64,000 nucleotides of DNA, taken from positions 16,061 through 80,060 of the forward strand of contig JANSYI010000039.1 of the NCBI GenBank assembly GCA_024742475.1, read 5' to 3'. The notes under the pieces were generated by a model that saw only the letters and a program-made list of their open reading frames with translations, made no database searches and was not told the origin of the DNA. The stretch is from a bacterium (GTDB lineage: Bacteria; Myxococcota_A; Polyangia; Nannocystales; Nannocystaceae). Position 1 is the stretch's first letter. Each line of letters starts with the position of its first letter. The position numbers and the translations under genes are program-made. Below are positions 24,251 through 32,997 of the stretch, in pieces.

Positions 24251-27200
24251 TCATGCCCACGCCAAGCGTCCATCCCGCAGCGCACGGGAGACCTCGCGCT
24301 GAAAGGCGAGCTCATGATGATTCTCGACCTCCCCGACCGTTGCGTTGATGTGAGCGAACACGCCGAGCAGCAACCACGCGACCGCTTCGGGCGAGCGCTG
24401 CTGCAGCGCGGAGGTGGCCCGTACGTGGTGGGGCGCGATGAACACGCTCGTCCCATCGAGTGCGCACAGCCCCTCGATGTCTTCGCCGTGGAACCACACG
24501 TGAGTGATGAAGTCCAGCTCGCCAAGCTCCCGTAGGCCGCGAAGTACGGCGCCTTGGAGCCGCTCGACGTCGGGCCGAGGCGGGCCATCGTCGGCCACGA
24601 CCGCGGCGCTCCCCAACACCGGCAGGACGACCACTCGCGACTCGCCGAGGTGTCTATCGATCCACGCCCGCAGGTGGGGCGCGACGGCGTCGTCGATGGC
24701 CGCCAGCACCGTCGCGTGCGCGTCCGCAGGATTCGCCGCGAACGCCGAGCAGAACAGCCGGATGATGCGCCAGCCGGTCATCGCCTCGCCGTGCCGCGCT
24801 TGAAACAACGGCATGGTGAGCACGCGATCGGCGAGGTCGGAGGTGACGGTGGGCACCGGTTGCGATTCCTCTTGGGCGACCATCGAGAGGTGTCGAGCGG
24901 CGTGTTCGAGCAGCAAGGTCTCGCACCGCTCGCGCTGCGGCACGGCGTCGCCCCGCGCAAGGTCGAGAAACAACGCTTCGAGACAGGACTCGCACGCGGC
25001 GCGAACGGCCCTGTCGACCTCCGCGAGCTCGGCCTCGTCCCAGTCGACGTTGGCATCGAGCTGCACCCAGCCCACGCACCCGTACTCGATCGCCACCGAC
25101 GCGAGCGCGCGTGAACGACGACCGCCCGGGAGCAGCACGGCGATGTCCGGGTGCGCCCGCGGCTCGAGGGGGACTCCCAACGCGCCCTGAACACCCCGGG
25201 CGACGACGGACTTCGAGCGCAGCCAAGCTGTCGAGCGCTCCACCGCACGGGCGTCCGCGTCCGCGTGTGCAAGGTCGAATTCGAAGGCGACGCGCACGGG
25301 GCCGAGCTGCGCGAGACAGCGATGCAACCAGCTGGACGCCGCCAGCGTGGCTGGCGGTCGCCCCACCCCCCTACCCCGCCGTGCCGCGTCAGTGAGCGCT
25401 CCGAGTTCGGCGCCACCGAACGCGTTGCCGTAGACGAGCGGGAGCCCTCCGGGGCGCCGCATCGCGTCGACCACGTCGGAGATCGTGTACCCCTGCCCAT
25501 CCGGGTCGAGGAAGAGCGCGAGTTCGAAGACCTCGGGGACGGGCGTCTCGACGCCGCGACACAACACCTCGCAGATGTAGCGCTGCAAGATGCGGCCGGC
25601 GTGCCGACGGCACTCCTCCCACGCCTCTCGATGCGCGGGGTCGGGGGGCTCCGGCGGGGAGCGCCCGAGCAAACGGTCGACGAGCGCGTGGACGAGCGCC
25701 TCTTCCGTGGCGGCGGCGTTGCCTTCCTCGACGAGTAGCGGATGCTCGGGATACTCGCGCAGGCCCAGCGCCACGTCGCGCACCCGAGCGCCGTCGGCCT
25801 CGGCCAGCACGTCGCGCACGTCGACGCGCACGTAGGCGCTCTCGCCGAACAGCGAGACCAGCCATCGCTCCTCGTCGAGGTCGAGCGAGAGGATCTGCGA
25901 TGTGTCGAGGCCTTCGAGGGACTGAGGCATCTCGCGCAGAGCACCGTAGAGCAGGCCGCCGCAGCGGGACATGCGATCGACGATGTCGGCGAGGCTTTGG
26001 GGTGCTCCCTCGAGCGTGCAAAGCAGCGGCAGCGATCGAAGGTCGACATGCCGCGCGCCGACCTGCTCGAGCACGAGCGTTGGACGGTGGGCCTCATCCT
26101 CGCCCAAGCGTGGGACGCAAGTTCGCACCGCGGCTCGCAGCGCCAGCTTGGCCGTCGCAGACCCCGGCACCACGTCTCGGTCCGCGAGGGTCTCGAGGGC
26201 ACGCTCGAACGCGCTGCGCAGCGCCGGCGCGGCGTGAACCGCCACCACGCGCGCGACCGCCTCGCAGAGGGTCTGCTGGGACCCACGCAGCGCTTGCCCC
26301 CCGAGGATGGAAGCGCGCGCGTCGGGCAGCTCGACGCGCAGGACGTGCCCCGGGTTGGAGGAGGGCAGCGTGCCCGACCACAGCAGCCGGTCGGTGCTGA
26401 CGAGCTCGACGAACAGCGCGTCGGCGGAGCGCACCTCTTCGGGCGTGAAGACGGACGCGCGCACGGTGTCGCCGGTACCGAGCCGGTGCGCGAGCCCTCG
26501 GGCGGCGTCGAGCATGTCTGGGTCGTCTGAGTCTTGGCCTCGCGCCGCCGCGATGATGCGCCCCATCACCTCCGAAGTGGGCAGCGGCTCGAGCTCGATG
26601 ACCGGCGTGAGCCACGGCCGCGCGGGGGCTGCGTGCTCGTCTTGGCGATAGAACGACACGTCCTGCTGAGAGGCCGGGTCGAACGAGACGACCGAGAGCC
26701 GCCCCGCAGACATCGCGCGTAGCGAGCGCGCCATCGACTCGCCGCCACAGAAGACGGGCGCGCCCAAGCGTCGACTGACCTCTCGCGCCAACCCGCGGTG
26801 CTGCTCGTCCCGGGGCGTCATCGCGGGTACCAGAATGCAGCGATCGGTCTCTTGGACGATCGGGCGCAGCTCACCCGCGTGCACGATCGTCCCGTCGAGC
26901 TGAGTGAGCATCGTGGCCGCATGGGTACCTTCGCCGTGGACGAGCCGACGCGCATAGGGTTCGAGACGCGCCCACATCTCCGCCATCCGCTCGTCGTCGA
27001 CGATGCCCGAGTGGTCGGCGGTCTTGCGAAGCCGGTCGAAGCAGACGATGCCCGAGACCGACGCCCCCGGAACGAGCTGGTGCGCCTTGGATTGAACCAG
27101 CACGCCCCACATCAGGAGGTCGAACTCCCCGGCCTGGTTTGGAGCGCCCAACGCGAGCGTCCCGTACAGGTCGCCCTCGTCGAACAACACGGCGCGCCGG

Positions 27201-27862
27201 TACCCGAGCATGGCTGGGGTGCGCTGGGCCGAGAACCCGAACAGCGCCTCGCCGTTGAGGATGAGAGGGACGGGCGCGGCGAGGCAACGCACGTCGATCA
27301 CGCCGAACTCCCGCGGCCGAGGAGCGCCCAAGATTGCGCGCTGCAACACCTGCGGGAGCCGCCGGCTTCGCAAACCTTCGATGCGCACGAAGGTGCCGGT
27401 CAGGGGCCGCTCGGGCGTCCCGATGTCGACCGCGTCGTGTTCCCCGTGCATCTCGAGCCGCGTCGTCCCTGCGAGCGTTCCGTTGCCCGACTCGACGATG
27501 ACTCGCGTGGGCTCGAAGAGAAGCGCCGCGTTGATGCCCAGCGCGAGCTCGCGGAGGTGCCCGATTTCGGCGCGGTCCTTGGAGGCGAACAGGTAGTCGA
27601 AGAGGTTCGCGAGGTCGTCGCGCAGAAGCCCGCCACCGATGTAGGCCAAGGTGACGTCACCGTCATCGATGGAGATCTCGATGTACTGCGCGTCGTTGGC
27701 AACCGCCGCCTGGATGAGCTCGAGGATGTAGAAGTAAGGATCGGCCAGCGCGAAGCGCCGCATCTTCTCGATCGCGCGACTGCGGGCGATGGTGAAGCGC
27801 TTGCGCTCGGAGTAGGTCCCTCCGGCGCGCGCGCGCTCGATGACGGCTGCGATGGACGTCAT
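24251..27862 (-). CDS. Very large GHKL-fold (Hsp90/sacsin-like) protein with degenerate ATPase motifs
   Basis: 1203 residues from ATG 27862. The first 200 residues align in pattern with the Hsp90-type ATPase of the upstream gene. However, the N-box reads YILELIQAAVANDA (Ala where the Mg-binding Asn belongs), the DxGxG loop reads AYIGGGLLRDDL (no Asp), and the G2 loop reads RELALGINAALL. It is therefore probably a non-hydrolysing relative. The remaining 1000 residues are mixed alpha/beta with no motif that I recognise, ending in VENHHELAFQREVSRALR. Start and the stop of the intact GHKL gene overlap (ATGA), so the two proteins are made together and may form a complex. Confidence 0.8.
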   Translation of the reverse strand: MTSIAAVIERARAGGTYSERKRFTIARSRAIEKMRRFALADPYFYILELIQAAVANDAQYIEISIDDGDVTLAYIGGGLLRDDLANLFDYLFASKDRAEIGHLRELALGINAALLFEPTRVIVESGNGTLAGTTRLEMHGEHDAVDIGTPERPLTGTFVRIEGLRSRRLPQVLQRAILGAPRPREFGVIDVRCLAAPVPLILNGEALFGFSAQRTPAMLGYRRAVLFDEGDLYGTLALGAPNQAGEFDLLMWGVLVQSKAHQLVPGASVSGIVCFDRLRKTADHSGIVDDERMAEMWARLEPYARRLVHGEGTHAATMLTQLDGTIVHAGELRPIVQETDRCILVPAMTPRDEQHRGLAREVSRRLGAPVFCGGESMARSLRAMSAGRLSVVSFDPASQQDVSFYRQDEHAAPARPWLTPVIELEPLPTSEVMGRIIAAARGQDSDDPDMLDAARGLAHRLGTGDTVRASVFTPEEVRSADALFVELVSTDRLLWSGTLPSSNPGHVLRVELPDARASILGGQALRGSQQTLCEAVARVVAVHAAPALRSAFERALETLADRDVVPGSATAKLALRAAVRTCVPRLGEDEAHRPTLVLEQVGARHVDLRSLPLLCTLEGAPQSLADIVDRMSRCGGLLYGALREMPQSLEGLDTSQILSLDLDEERWLVSLFGESAYVRVDVRDVLAEADGARVRDVALGLREYPEHPLLVEEGNAAATEEALVHALVDRLLGRSPPEPPDPAHREAWEECRRHAGRILQRYICEVLCRGVETPVPEVFELALFLDPDGQGYTISDVVDAMRRPGGLPLVYGNAFGGAELGALTDAARRGRGVGRPPATLAASSWLHRCLAQLGPVRVAFEFDLAHADADARAVERSTAWLRSKSVVARGVQGALGVPLEPRAHPDIAVLLPGGRRSRALASVAIEYGCVGWVQLDANVDWDEAELAEVDRAVRAACESCLEALFLDLARGDAVPQRERCETLLLEHAARHLSMVAQEESQPVPTVTSDLADRVLTMPLFQARHGEAMTGWRIIRLFCSAFAANPADAHATVLAAIDDAVAPHLRAWIDRHLGESRVVVLPVLGSAAVVADDGPPRPDVERLQGAVLRGLRELGELDFITHVWFHGEDIEGLCALDGTSVFIAPHHVRATSALQQRSPEAVAWLLLGVFAHINATVGEVENHHELAFQREVSRALRDGRLAWA

Positions 27863-29583
27863 CGCGCCACCTGCCGTGCGGCGTGGGCCAGCGCTTGGTC
27901 TTCGTCCAAGCTGCGGTCTTCGCCGAGCAGAAGCGCCTTGGCCAAGCAGTAAGCGGCGATGGTTCGCTGTTGCTGCCCAAGCCGGAGCAGCTCGCGAAAG
28001 TGTGCGTGCTCGACGTTCACGACGACGGCGGGCCGCTCGAGCCAGCCACGCTCGTACACGCCCGAGACGGGCCGTTGCATGACGGGCGCGAGCGTCGGAC
28101 CCATCGCGAACAGGCAGGGTTCGGGTCCCCCCTGGAGCGTGCCCAGCACGACATCGCCGTAGTGCTCCTCGAGCTTCGCGAGGGCCAAGACCGCGTCACG
28201 CAGCAGCGCGATCGCATCGGCAGGAGCCTGCTCGAGGACCGTGGCATGCACATAGACCGACTCGGGATGAACGACGCGGGCCTCGACCCTCTCGAGCAGA
28301 TCCTGGCCGAGCAACCGCCGAGCGAACCCGACGGGCTCGGACCGCCACCGCAACCAGAGGTGGCTCGCCAGAATCCGAGAGACGGGCTCTTGCGCACTCT
28401 CCCCGAGACGAATGCCTCCCCCGAGGAACACGGGCACGCCCGACTCGGCCAGCGTCGCGGTCAGCGGTGACGGCGCGTCGGCGATGAAGACTCGGCCGTT
28501 TCGGTCGAACGCGTCCTTGGCTCGGTCGAGCGTCAGGGATCGGCCGTCGACCGTCCGAAGGATCGACCTCTCCCCGAGATCCCCCAGCGTCTCGCGCGGC
28601 TCGGAGGCGAGATGCCCCATCACCGTCTCGTAGCGGGTGCGCTCGGCGAGTGACCACCGGGGTACACCACATAGCGCCTCGAGTTCGTCGAGCGCGGCCG
28701 TCCGAAGAGGACCGGCGACCGAACGCTCGAGCAGCGTCATCGCTTTGTCGAAGTTGGCGTCGCGCATGACCGTCTCACGCGACAGCGTGTGCTCGAGGTA
28801 TCTGGACTTGATCTTGAACGCGACATGGCGGAACCGCTCGGCCCTGCCCTCGAGGATTGCGTTGCCCGCCGAGGTCACCGCGAGCGCGAGCCCCTTGTTG
28901 TAGAAGCCGTACACGGGCGCGTGCGAGAACCCGACCGAGATCTCGGTGCCCGGGTGCTCGACCCGGATGGAGAGGTCGGCCGCCACCTCGAACGGCGCGT
29001 TGATCGGCTCGAATCCGCCACCGTCACCGCTGGACGGAGAGCGATCTTCGAACGAGATCTCCGTGTCCGAGTGCGCGCACCACTTCTTCAGCGCCTCGCG
29101 GGTCCCTCGCACCAGCTCCCGGTATCGCCCCCGACCCCCCTCGACGAACATCGTGATCTGCGTGCCCTCGACCGGCGTCTCGAGCCGCGACTTCACGAAC
29201 GAACGGTCCTCGTGGAAGAAGACTTCCCAGCACTCGCCGTCACGTCCCGTCTGCACGAGCACGCCCTTGGGTCGCAAGGCAAACACCGACACGAAGCCGA
29301 TGCCGAACTTTCCGATCTTGGTGAGGTCGTTCTCCTTGGTCGAGGAGAACAGCTTGGTCAGCTGCTGGTCGATGATCTCCTCGTTCATGCCTTCGCCGAA
29401 GTCGTCGACGTGAATCGAGATGGTGCCCTCCACCCCATCCCCGGGCTCGAACTCCATCCAGACCTCGACCGACGAGCTCCCCGCGTCGATGCTGTTCTGT
29501 ACGAGCTCGCGATAGAAGTCGAGCGACGAGCTGAACTGGGTGACCAGGTTCTCGACCGCTTCGTCGTTCAGCGCGGCGTCCAT
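27859..29583 (-). CDS. GHKL (Hsp90-like) ATPase, intact motifs
   Basis: 574 residues from ATG 29583. The N-terminal domain has all Bergerat-fold motifs: N-box FYRELVQNSIDAGSSSVEVW (about 24-43), G1 DDFGEGMNEEI (about 60) and G2 KIGKFGIGFVSVFALRP (about 93-109). This arrangement matches Hsp90, MutL and MORC-type proteins, which dimerise on ATP binding and act on protein or DNA clients. The rest is not recognisably Hsp90 middle domain. The C-terminus (RTIAAYCLAKALLL) is helical. It starts 17 bases after the flavoenzyme stop and overlaps the degenerate partner by 4 bases. Confidence 0.9.
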   Translation of the reverse strand: MDAALNDEAVENLVTQFSSSLDFYRELVQNSIDAGSSSVEVWMEFEPGDGVEGTISIHVDDFGEGMNEEIIDQQLTKLFSSTKENDLTKIGKFGIGFVSVFALRPKGVLVQTGRDGECWEVFFHEDRSFVKSRLETPVEGTQITMFVEGGRGRYRELVRGTREALKKWCAHSDTEISFEDRSPSSGDGGGFEPINAPFEVAADLSIRVEHPGTEISVGFSHAPVYGFYNKGLALAVTSAGNAILEGRAERFRHVAFKIKSRYLEHTLSRETVMRDANFDKAMTLLERSVAGPLRTAALDELEALCGVPRWSLAERTRYETVMGHLASEPRETLGDLGERSILRTVDGRSLTLDRAKDAFDRNGRVFIADAPSPLTATLAESGVPVFLGGGIRLGESAQEPVSRILASHLWLRWRSEPVGFARRLLGQDLLERVEARVVHPESVYVHATVLEQAPADAIALLRDAVLALAKLEEHYGDVVLGTLQGGPEPCLFAMGPTLAPVMQRPVSGVYERGWLERPAVVVNVEHAHFRELLRLGQQQRTIAAYCLAKALLLGEDRSLDEDQALAHAARQVAR

Positions 29584-29599
29584 GAGGCGAAGTGTAGCC

Positions 29600-30730
29600 T
29601 CAGACGTGTCGCGACCAGGCGAACTCGGGCTGCGCCGCCTCGCCATCGAGCACGAGCGCGGCCGCCAGACGCCCCAAGGCCGGGGCGAACTTGAAGCCGT
29701 GGCCCGAGAGCCCGGAGACGACGGTGAGCCTGGGAATGCTGGGGTGTCGGTCGACGAGGAAGTCCCACGACGGCGTCACCGTGTACATGCACACCTTGTG
29801 CTCGATGCGCTCGGTCCCAAGGCTGGGCAGATGAGCGCGGAGGAACGCCTCGACGGGCGCCCAGTCCTCGGGCCGCAGCGAGCGGTCCACGGACTCGACC
29901 TCGATCGGCTCGTCGAGCCCGGGGATCGCTGCGCTGGTGTGGCACGCGAGCTTCATCCCGAGGACGCCCTCGTTGCCGTGGGGGAAGCCGTAGAAGAAGC
30001 CGCCTGGCGTCATGGCGCCCCAGACCGGAAGTGAAGGGGCGGCCACGCGGGGGCGGATCCAAAACAGCAGCCGGCGGACGACCGACAACTTGCAGCCCGG
30101 ATCTGGCATCAGGGAAGGCGTACCGACCCCCGCGGCCAACACGATGTGGTCACCTTCGACGTGTCCATCCTCGAGCACGACCCGGCCCGGTTCGACCGCG
30201 ACGGCGCGCGCACCCGTGCGCACCTGGGCGCCATGGGCCTCGGCCCGGGCACGCATCGCCTCGAGACACGCCCCCACGCGGAGGTAGCCGCCCGATGGGG
30301 TAAAGCACCCCTGCCACGCGTCGGGGACTTCGACGGGGTAGCGCTCCCGCAACGCCGCCGCGTCGAGCATGGTGTGTTCGATGTCGCAAGCCCGGCACGC
30401 CTCGAGCACCGCCATGAAGTCTGCGTCGTCCACAGGCCCGAACTCGATCATGCCCGTCCGCACCAAGAGCTCGCCGGGCGTCCGCTCGAGCCCACACCAC
30501 GCGTCGTCGGCTTCCCGCACGAGCGGCACGTAGGATGTTCCTTCATGGTACGCGTGCCGGGTCACCCGCGTGAATCCACCGTGGCTCCCCTCGTCGTGCG
30601 GCGCCCTCCTAGGGTCGAGCACGGTGACCTTGGCGCCGCGCTCACCGAGCCGCCACGCGCAGGCCAATCCAGCCGCACCGCCACCGACGACGATCACATG
30701 AGGCAGATCGGGTCGCGGCAAAGTGGACAT
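29600..30730 (-). CDS. Monomeric sarcosine oxidase / N-methyltryptophan oxidase family flavoenzyme
   Basis: 376 residues, the usual length for MSOX/SolA enzymes, which oxidise N-methyl groups of small amines or amino acids to formaldehyde and hydrogen peroxide using covalent FAD. The dinucleotide motif is VIVVGGGAAGLACAWRLGER (about 12-31), followed by a second FAD segment GFTRVTRHAYHE. The cysteine that carries FAD covalently in the family is present in HKVCMYTVTPSWDFLVDRHP (about residue 312). The C-terminal motif VVSGLSGHGFKFAPALG closes the FAD site. The gene heads the run of oxidase, GHKL, GHKL and DUF2237 genes. Only 21 bases separate its start from the divergent RCC1 gene. Confidence 0.92.
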   Translation of the reverse strand: MSTLPRPDLPHVIVVGGGAAGLACAWRLGERGAKVTVLDPRRAPHDEGSHGGFTRVTRHAYHEGTSYVPLVREADDAWCGLERTPGELLVRTGMIEFGPVDDADFMAVLEACRACDIEHTMLDAAALRERYPVEVPDAWQGCFTPSGGYLRVGACLEAMRARAEAHGAQVRTGARAVAVEPGRVVLEDGHVEGDHIVLAAGVGTPSLMPDPGCKLSVVRRLLFWIRPRVAAPSLPVWGAMTPGGFFYGFPHGNEGVLGMKLACHTSAAIPGLDEPIEVESVDRSLRPEDWAPVEAFLRAHLPSLGTERIEHKVCMYTVTPSWDFLVDRHPSIPRLTVVSGLSGHGFKFAPALGRLAAALVLDGEAAQPEFAWSRHV

Positions 30731-30751
30731 CGGTGGCTATACTCCGCTCAC

Positions 30752-31945
30752 ATGCGCCTGGGAGCAATCGCGTTGGCTTGTGCAATCGTTGGAGGTGCAG
30801 GCTGCACCTGGTCGTCGAAGCCGACCACCACGCAACCCAAGACCACGACTCCGCCGCCGCAGCGGTCCTCCACGCAGCCCAAGTCACGGACTCAGCCGCC
30901 GCCCAACCCGTTCGTACAAGTGGCGTCTCGATTCCAGCACTCGTGCGCCCGGCGAAAAGCAGGAGATGTCTTGTGCTGGGGCAAGAACACCTACGGCCAG
31001 CTGGGGAACGGAGGTCGCACCGATTCGGCTCGGCTCTCCAAAGTGCGCGGGTTGAGCGACGCAAAGCAGGTCGAGGTGGGCCGCGACTTCAGCTGCGCGC
31101 TGCGAAAGAACGGCTCGATCGCGTGCTGGGGCAACAACGAGGACGGGCAGCTCGGCGACGGGCGCGGCGGCAGCCCGGGCGCCATGTCGCTGGGCCTGGT
31201 GACGGTGCGCGGGCTGAAGAACGTCCGCCAGCTCTCGCTCGGCGAGTATCACGGCTGCGCGCTCACGTCCGACGCCAAGGTCAAGTGCTGGGGCAACGCC
31301 GAGAACGGCCAGCTCAGTGACGACTCGCAGCGGGTGTTCGCCTCACCCATGCCCATCGATCGCCTCGGCCCAGTCAAAGCCGTCGCCTCGGGCGGCAACC
31401 ACGTTTGCGCGCTCGAGACCTCGGGCAAGGTGAAGTGCTGGGGGCGCAACACCGAGGGCCAGCTGGGCGACGGCAAGAGCGGCAGCCGTATCAAGGCAGT
31501 CGAGGTCCAGGGCATCCGCGACGGTGTCGCGCTGACCAGCGGTGACAATCACAGCTGCGTGCGCCGCAAGAACGGCAGCGTGTGGTGCTGGGGCTCGAAC
31601 AGCGGCGGTCAGCTCGGCGTCAAAGCCACCGCCAAGAAGCACAACACCCCCATCCCCGTCGAAGGGCTGCAGAAGGTCGCCCAAGTCGCCGGCGGTGACC
31701 GACACAACTGCGCGCGCCTGACCAACGGCAGGGTCGTCTGCTGGGGCAGCAACGACCACGGCCAGACCGGCGGTCCCATCTCTGGCGGCCGACTCAAGCC
31801 AGGAGCCGTGCGGGGCGTGGGTGATGCCGTCGACATCTCGCTGGGCAACGGACACAGCTGCGCAGTCCGAAAGTCCGGCCAGGTCACCTGCTGGGGCAGC
31901 AACGAACACGCAGCTCTGGGTCCACACAGGCTCGCGTCTCGCTGA
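30752..31945 (+). CDS. RCC1-repeat lipoprotein
   Basis: 397 residues from ATG 30752. The signal MRLGAIALACAIVGGAGC is a lipobox, followed by a Thr/Pro/Gln linker of about 40 residues. The rest is about seven RCC1-type blades, each with the pattern HSC/FSCAL-(R)KNG-V-CWG-N--GQLG (for example FSCALRKNGSIACWGNNE and HSCVRRKNGSVWCWGSNS), which together should close a seven-bladed propeller. Each blade holds two cysteines that could form disulfides outside the cell. RCC1 lipoproteins are abundant in myxobacteria; partner and role are unknown. The gene is divergent from the flavoenzyme with almost no intergenic space. Confidence 0.92.
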   Translation: MRLGAIALACAIVGGAGCTWSSKPTTTQPKTTTPPPQRSSTQPKSRTQPPPNPFVQVASRFQHSCARRKAGDVLCWGKNTYGQLGNGGRTDSARLSKVRGLSDAKQVEVGRDFSCALRKNGSIACWGNNEDGQLGDGRGGSPGAMSLGLVTVRGLKNVRQLSLGEYHGCALTSDAKVKCWGNAENGQLSDDSQRVFASPMPIDRLGPVKAVASGGNHVCALETSGKVKCWGRNTEGQLGDGKSGSRIKAVEVQGIRDGVALTSGDNHSCVRRKNGSVWCWGSNSGGQLGVKATAKKHNTPIPVEGLQKVAQVAGGDRHNCARLTNGRVVCWGSNDHGQTGGPISGGRLKPGAVRGVGDAVDISLGNGHSCAVRKSGQVTCWGSNEHAALGPHRLASR

Positions 31946-32072
31946 ACGGCGGCGCAGGGCGGCCGCAGCGCGCAGCCCGTCGGCGTGCGACCGGATGAAC
32001 GTTCGCGTCGCAGCCGCGCTCAGACAGCCCCCGTTGGTTGACCTCACCCCTGCCGTCTGAAACGCTAGCAAC

Positions 32073-32954
32073 ATGCTTGGGTTTCGGTTTGGTCGATGGG
32101 TGCATGCGGCGATCGCAGGTGGGTCACTCACCCTCACGGGATGCGTGGATCGCGTTCTCCTCGACGATGCGCTGATCAACATCGAGCCCACCGGTGGGCA
32201 GGGAACCGACACGGACCCGACCGACCCGACCGGTCCGACGGACCCGACCGTCGATCCCACGAGCCCGACGGACCCCACCAACCCGACGGACCCGACGGAC
32301 CCGACGGACCCCACCGACCCGACCGACCCCACCGACCCCACCGACCCCACCGCGGGCAATGTCGACGGACCGCCGCAGCTCGTCGACGTCCGCTTGATCG
32401 ACCCGACCACGCTCGAGCTTCAGTTCAACGAAGCCATGGCCGCCCCGTTCGAGGTGGACGTCGACTCGTTCCGGCTGAGCGTCGCCTTCTCCAACTACTA
32501 CGGTGGCAAGTACTACTACGGCGGCACCAACTACCAAGACGTCTCCCAGTTCACGGGCGAGGAGATGTGCTACGAGAACTGCTACTGCGACTACTACGAC
32601 GAGTACTGCGAGGACGAGTACTGCTACGACTACTGCTACACGCAGCCCGGCCCCCCCGTCCGCGTCGCAACGATCTCCCAAGTGGCAGGCACGCAGCACC
32701 GCTGGCTGGCGAGCCTCGACAACCCGCTCGATGGCGCGTGTGGCCCCGTCCGAGACATTCAGGACAGCTGGGACGCAGGTGGCATGTTCCTTCACTACTC
32801 CAACAACAGCTTCCCTGGAGCCCTCGATGCGCAGGGCGAAGCGCTCGCGCCGATCGCCGAGCACTGGGTGCTTCAGCCTGGTCAGCAGAGCACATGGACC
32901 GAGGGGTACTTCGCCGCAATGACGCCCTTCATCCCCATCGACTGCCCCTTCTAG
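32073..32954 (+). CDS. Lipoprotein with Asp-Pro-Thr repeat linker and a Tyr/Cys-rich insertion
   Basis: 293 residues from ATG 32073. A signal with lipobox (GGSLTLTGC) is followed by a DPT tripeptide repeat (about residues 45-93). A bacterial Ig-like strand pattern (VDVRLIDPTTLELQFNEAM) follows, as in SbsA/SwmB-like modules. Into this domain is inserted a segment of roughly 45 residues made almost only of Tyr, Cys, Asp, Glu and Gly, including NYYGGKYYYGGTNY and CYENCYCDYYDEYC. The C-terminal part (residues about 205-293) returns to normal composition with two cysteines. The insertion could bind metal or form disulfide/dityrosine cross-links (inference). No enzyme motif is visible. The 127 bases upstream (31946-32072) show no gene. 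Confidence 0.82.
   Translation: MLGFRFGRWVHAAIAGGSLTLTGCVDRVLLDDALINIEPTGGQGTDTDPTDPTGPTDPTVDPTSPTDPTNPTDPTDPTDPTDPTDPTDPTDPTAGNVDGPPQLVDVRLIDPTTLELQFNEAMAAPFEVDVDSFRLSVAFSNYYGGKYYYGGTNYQDVSQFTGEEMCYENCYCDYYDEYCEDEYCYDYCYTQPGPPVRVATISQVAGTQHRWLASLDNPLDGACGPVRDIQDSWDAGGMFLHYSNNSFPGALDAQGEALAPIAEHWVLQPGQQSTWTEGYFAAMTPFIPIDCPF
32206..32352 (+). repeat. GACCCGACC-type tandem repeat encoding Asp-Pro-Thr
   Basis: About sixteen degenerate 9-base units, GACCCGACS or GACCCCACC, in frame with the lipoprotein gene. Third-position changes between CCG and CCC show the units are not all recent copies. Confidence 0.9.
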
Positions 32955-32997
32955 CGGCGGTGATTCCCGCGTCCAACGCACTCGAAGGGCTCGGCTC

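Noticed and set aside
24251..24330. A zinc-protease site in the tail of the large GHKL protein (HHELAFQ)
   Set aside because: It does not fit HExxH, and no further metal ligand pattern is visible.
31343..32410. A 355-codon minus-strand frame with a Gly-Ser-Val repeat
   Set aside because: The repeat is the antisense reading of the Asp-Pro-Thr repeat, and the frame crosses the RCC1 gene end and the next gene start.
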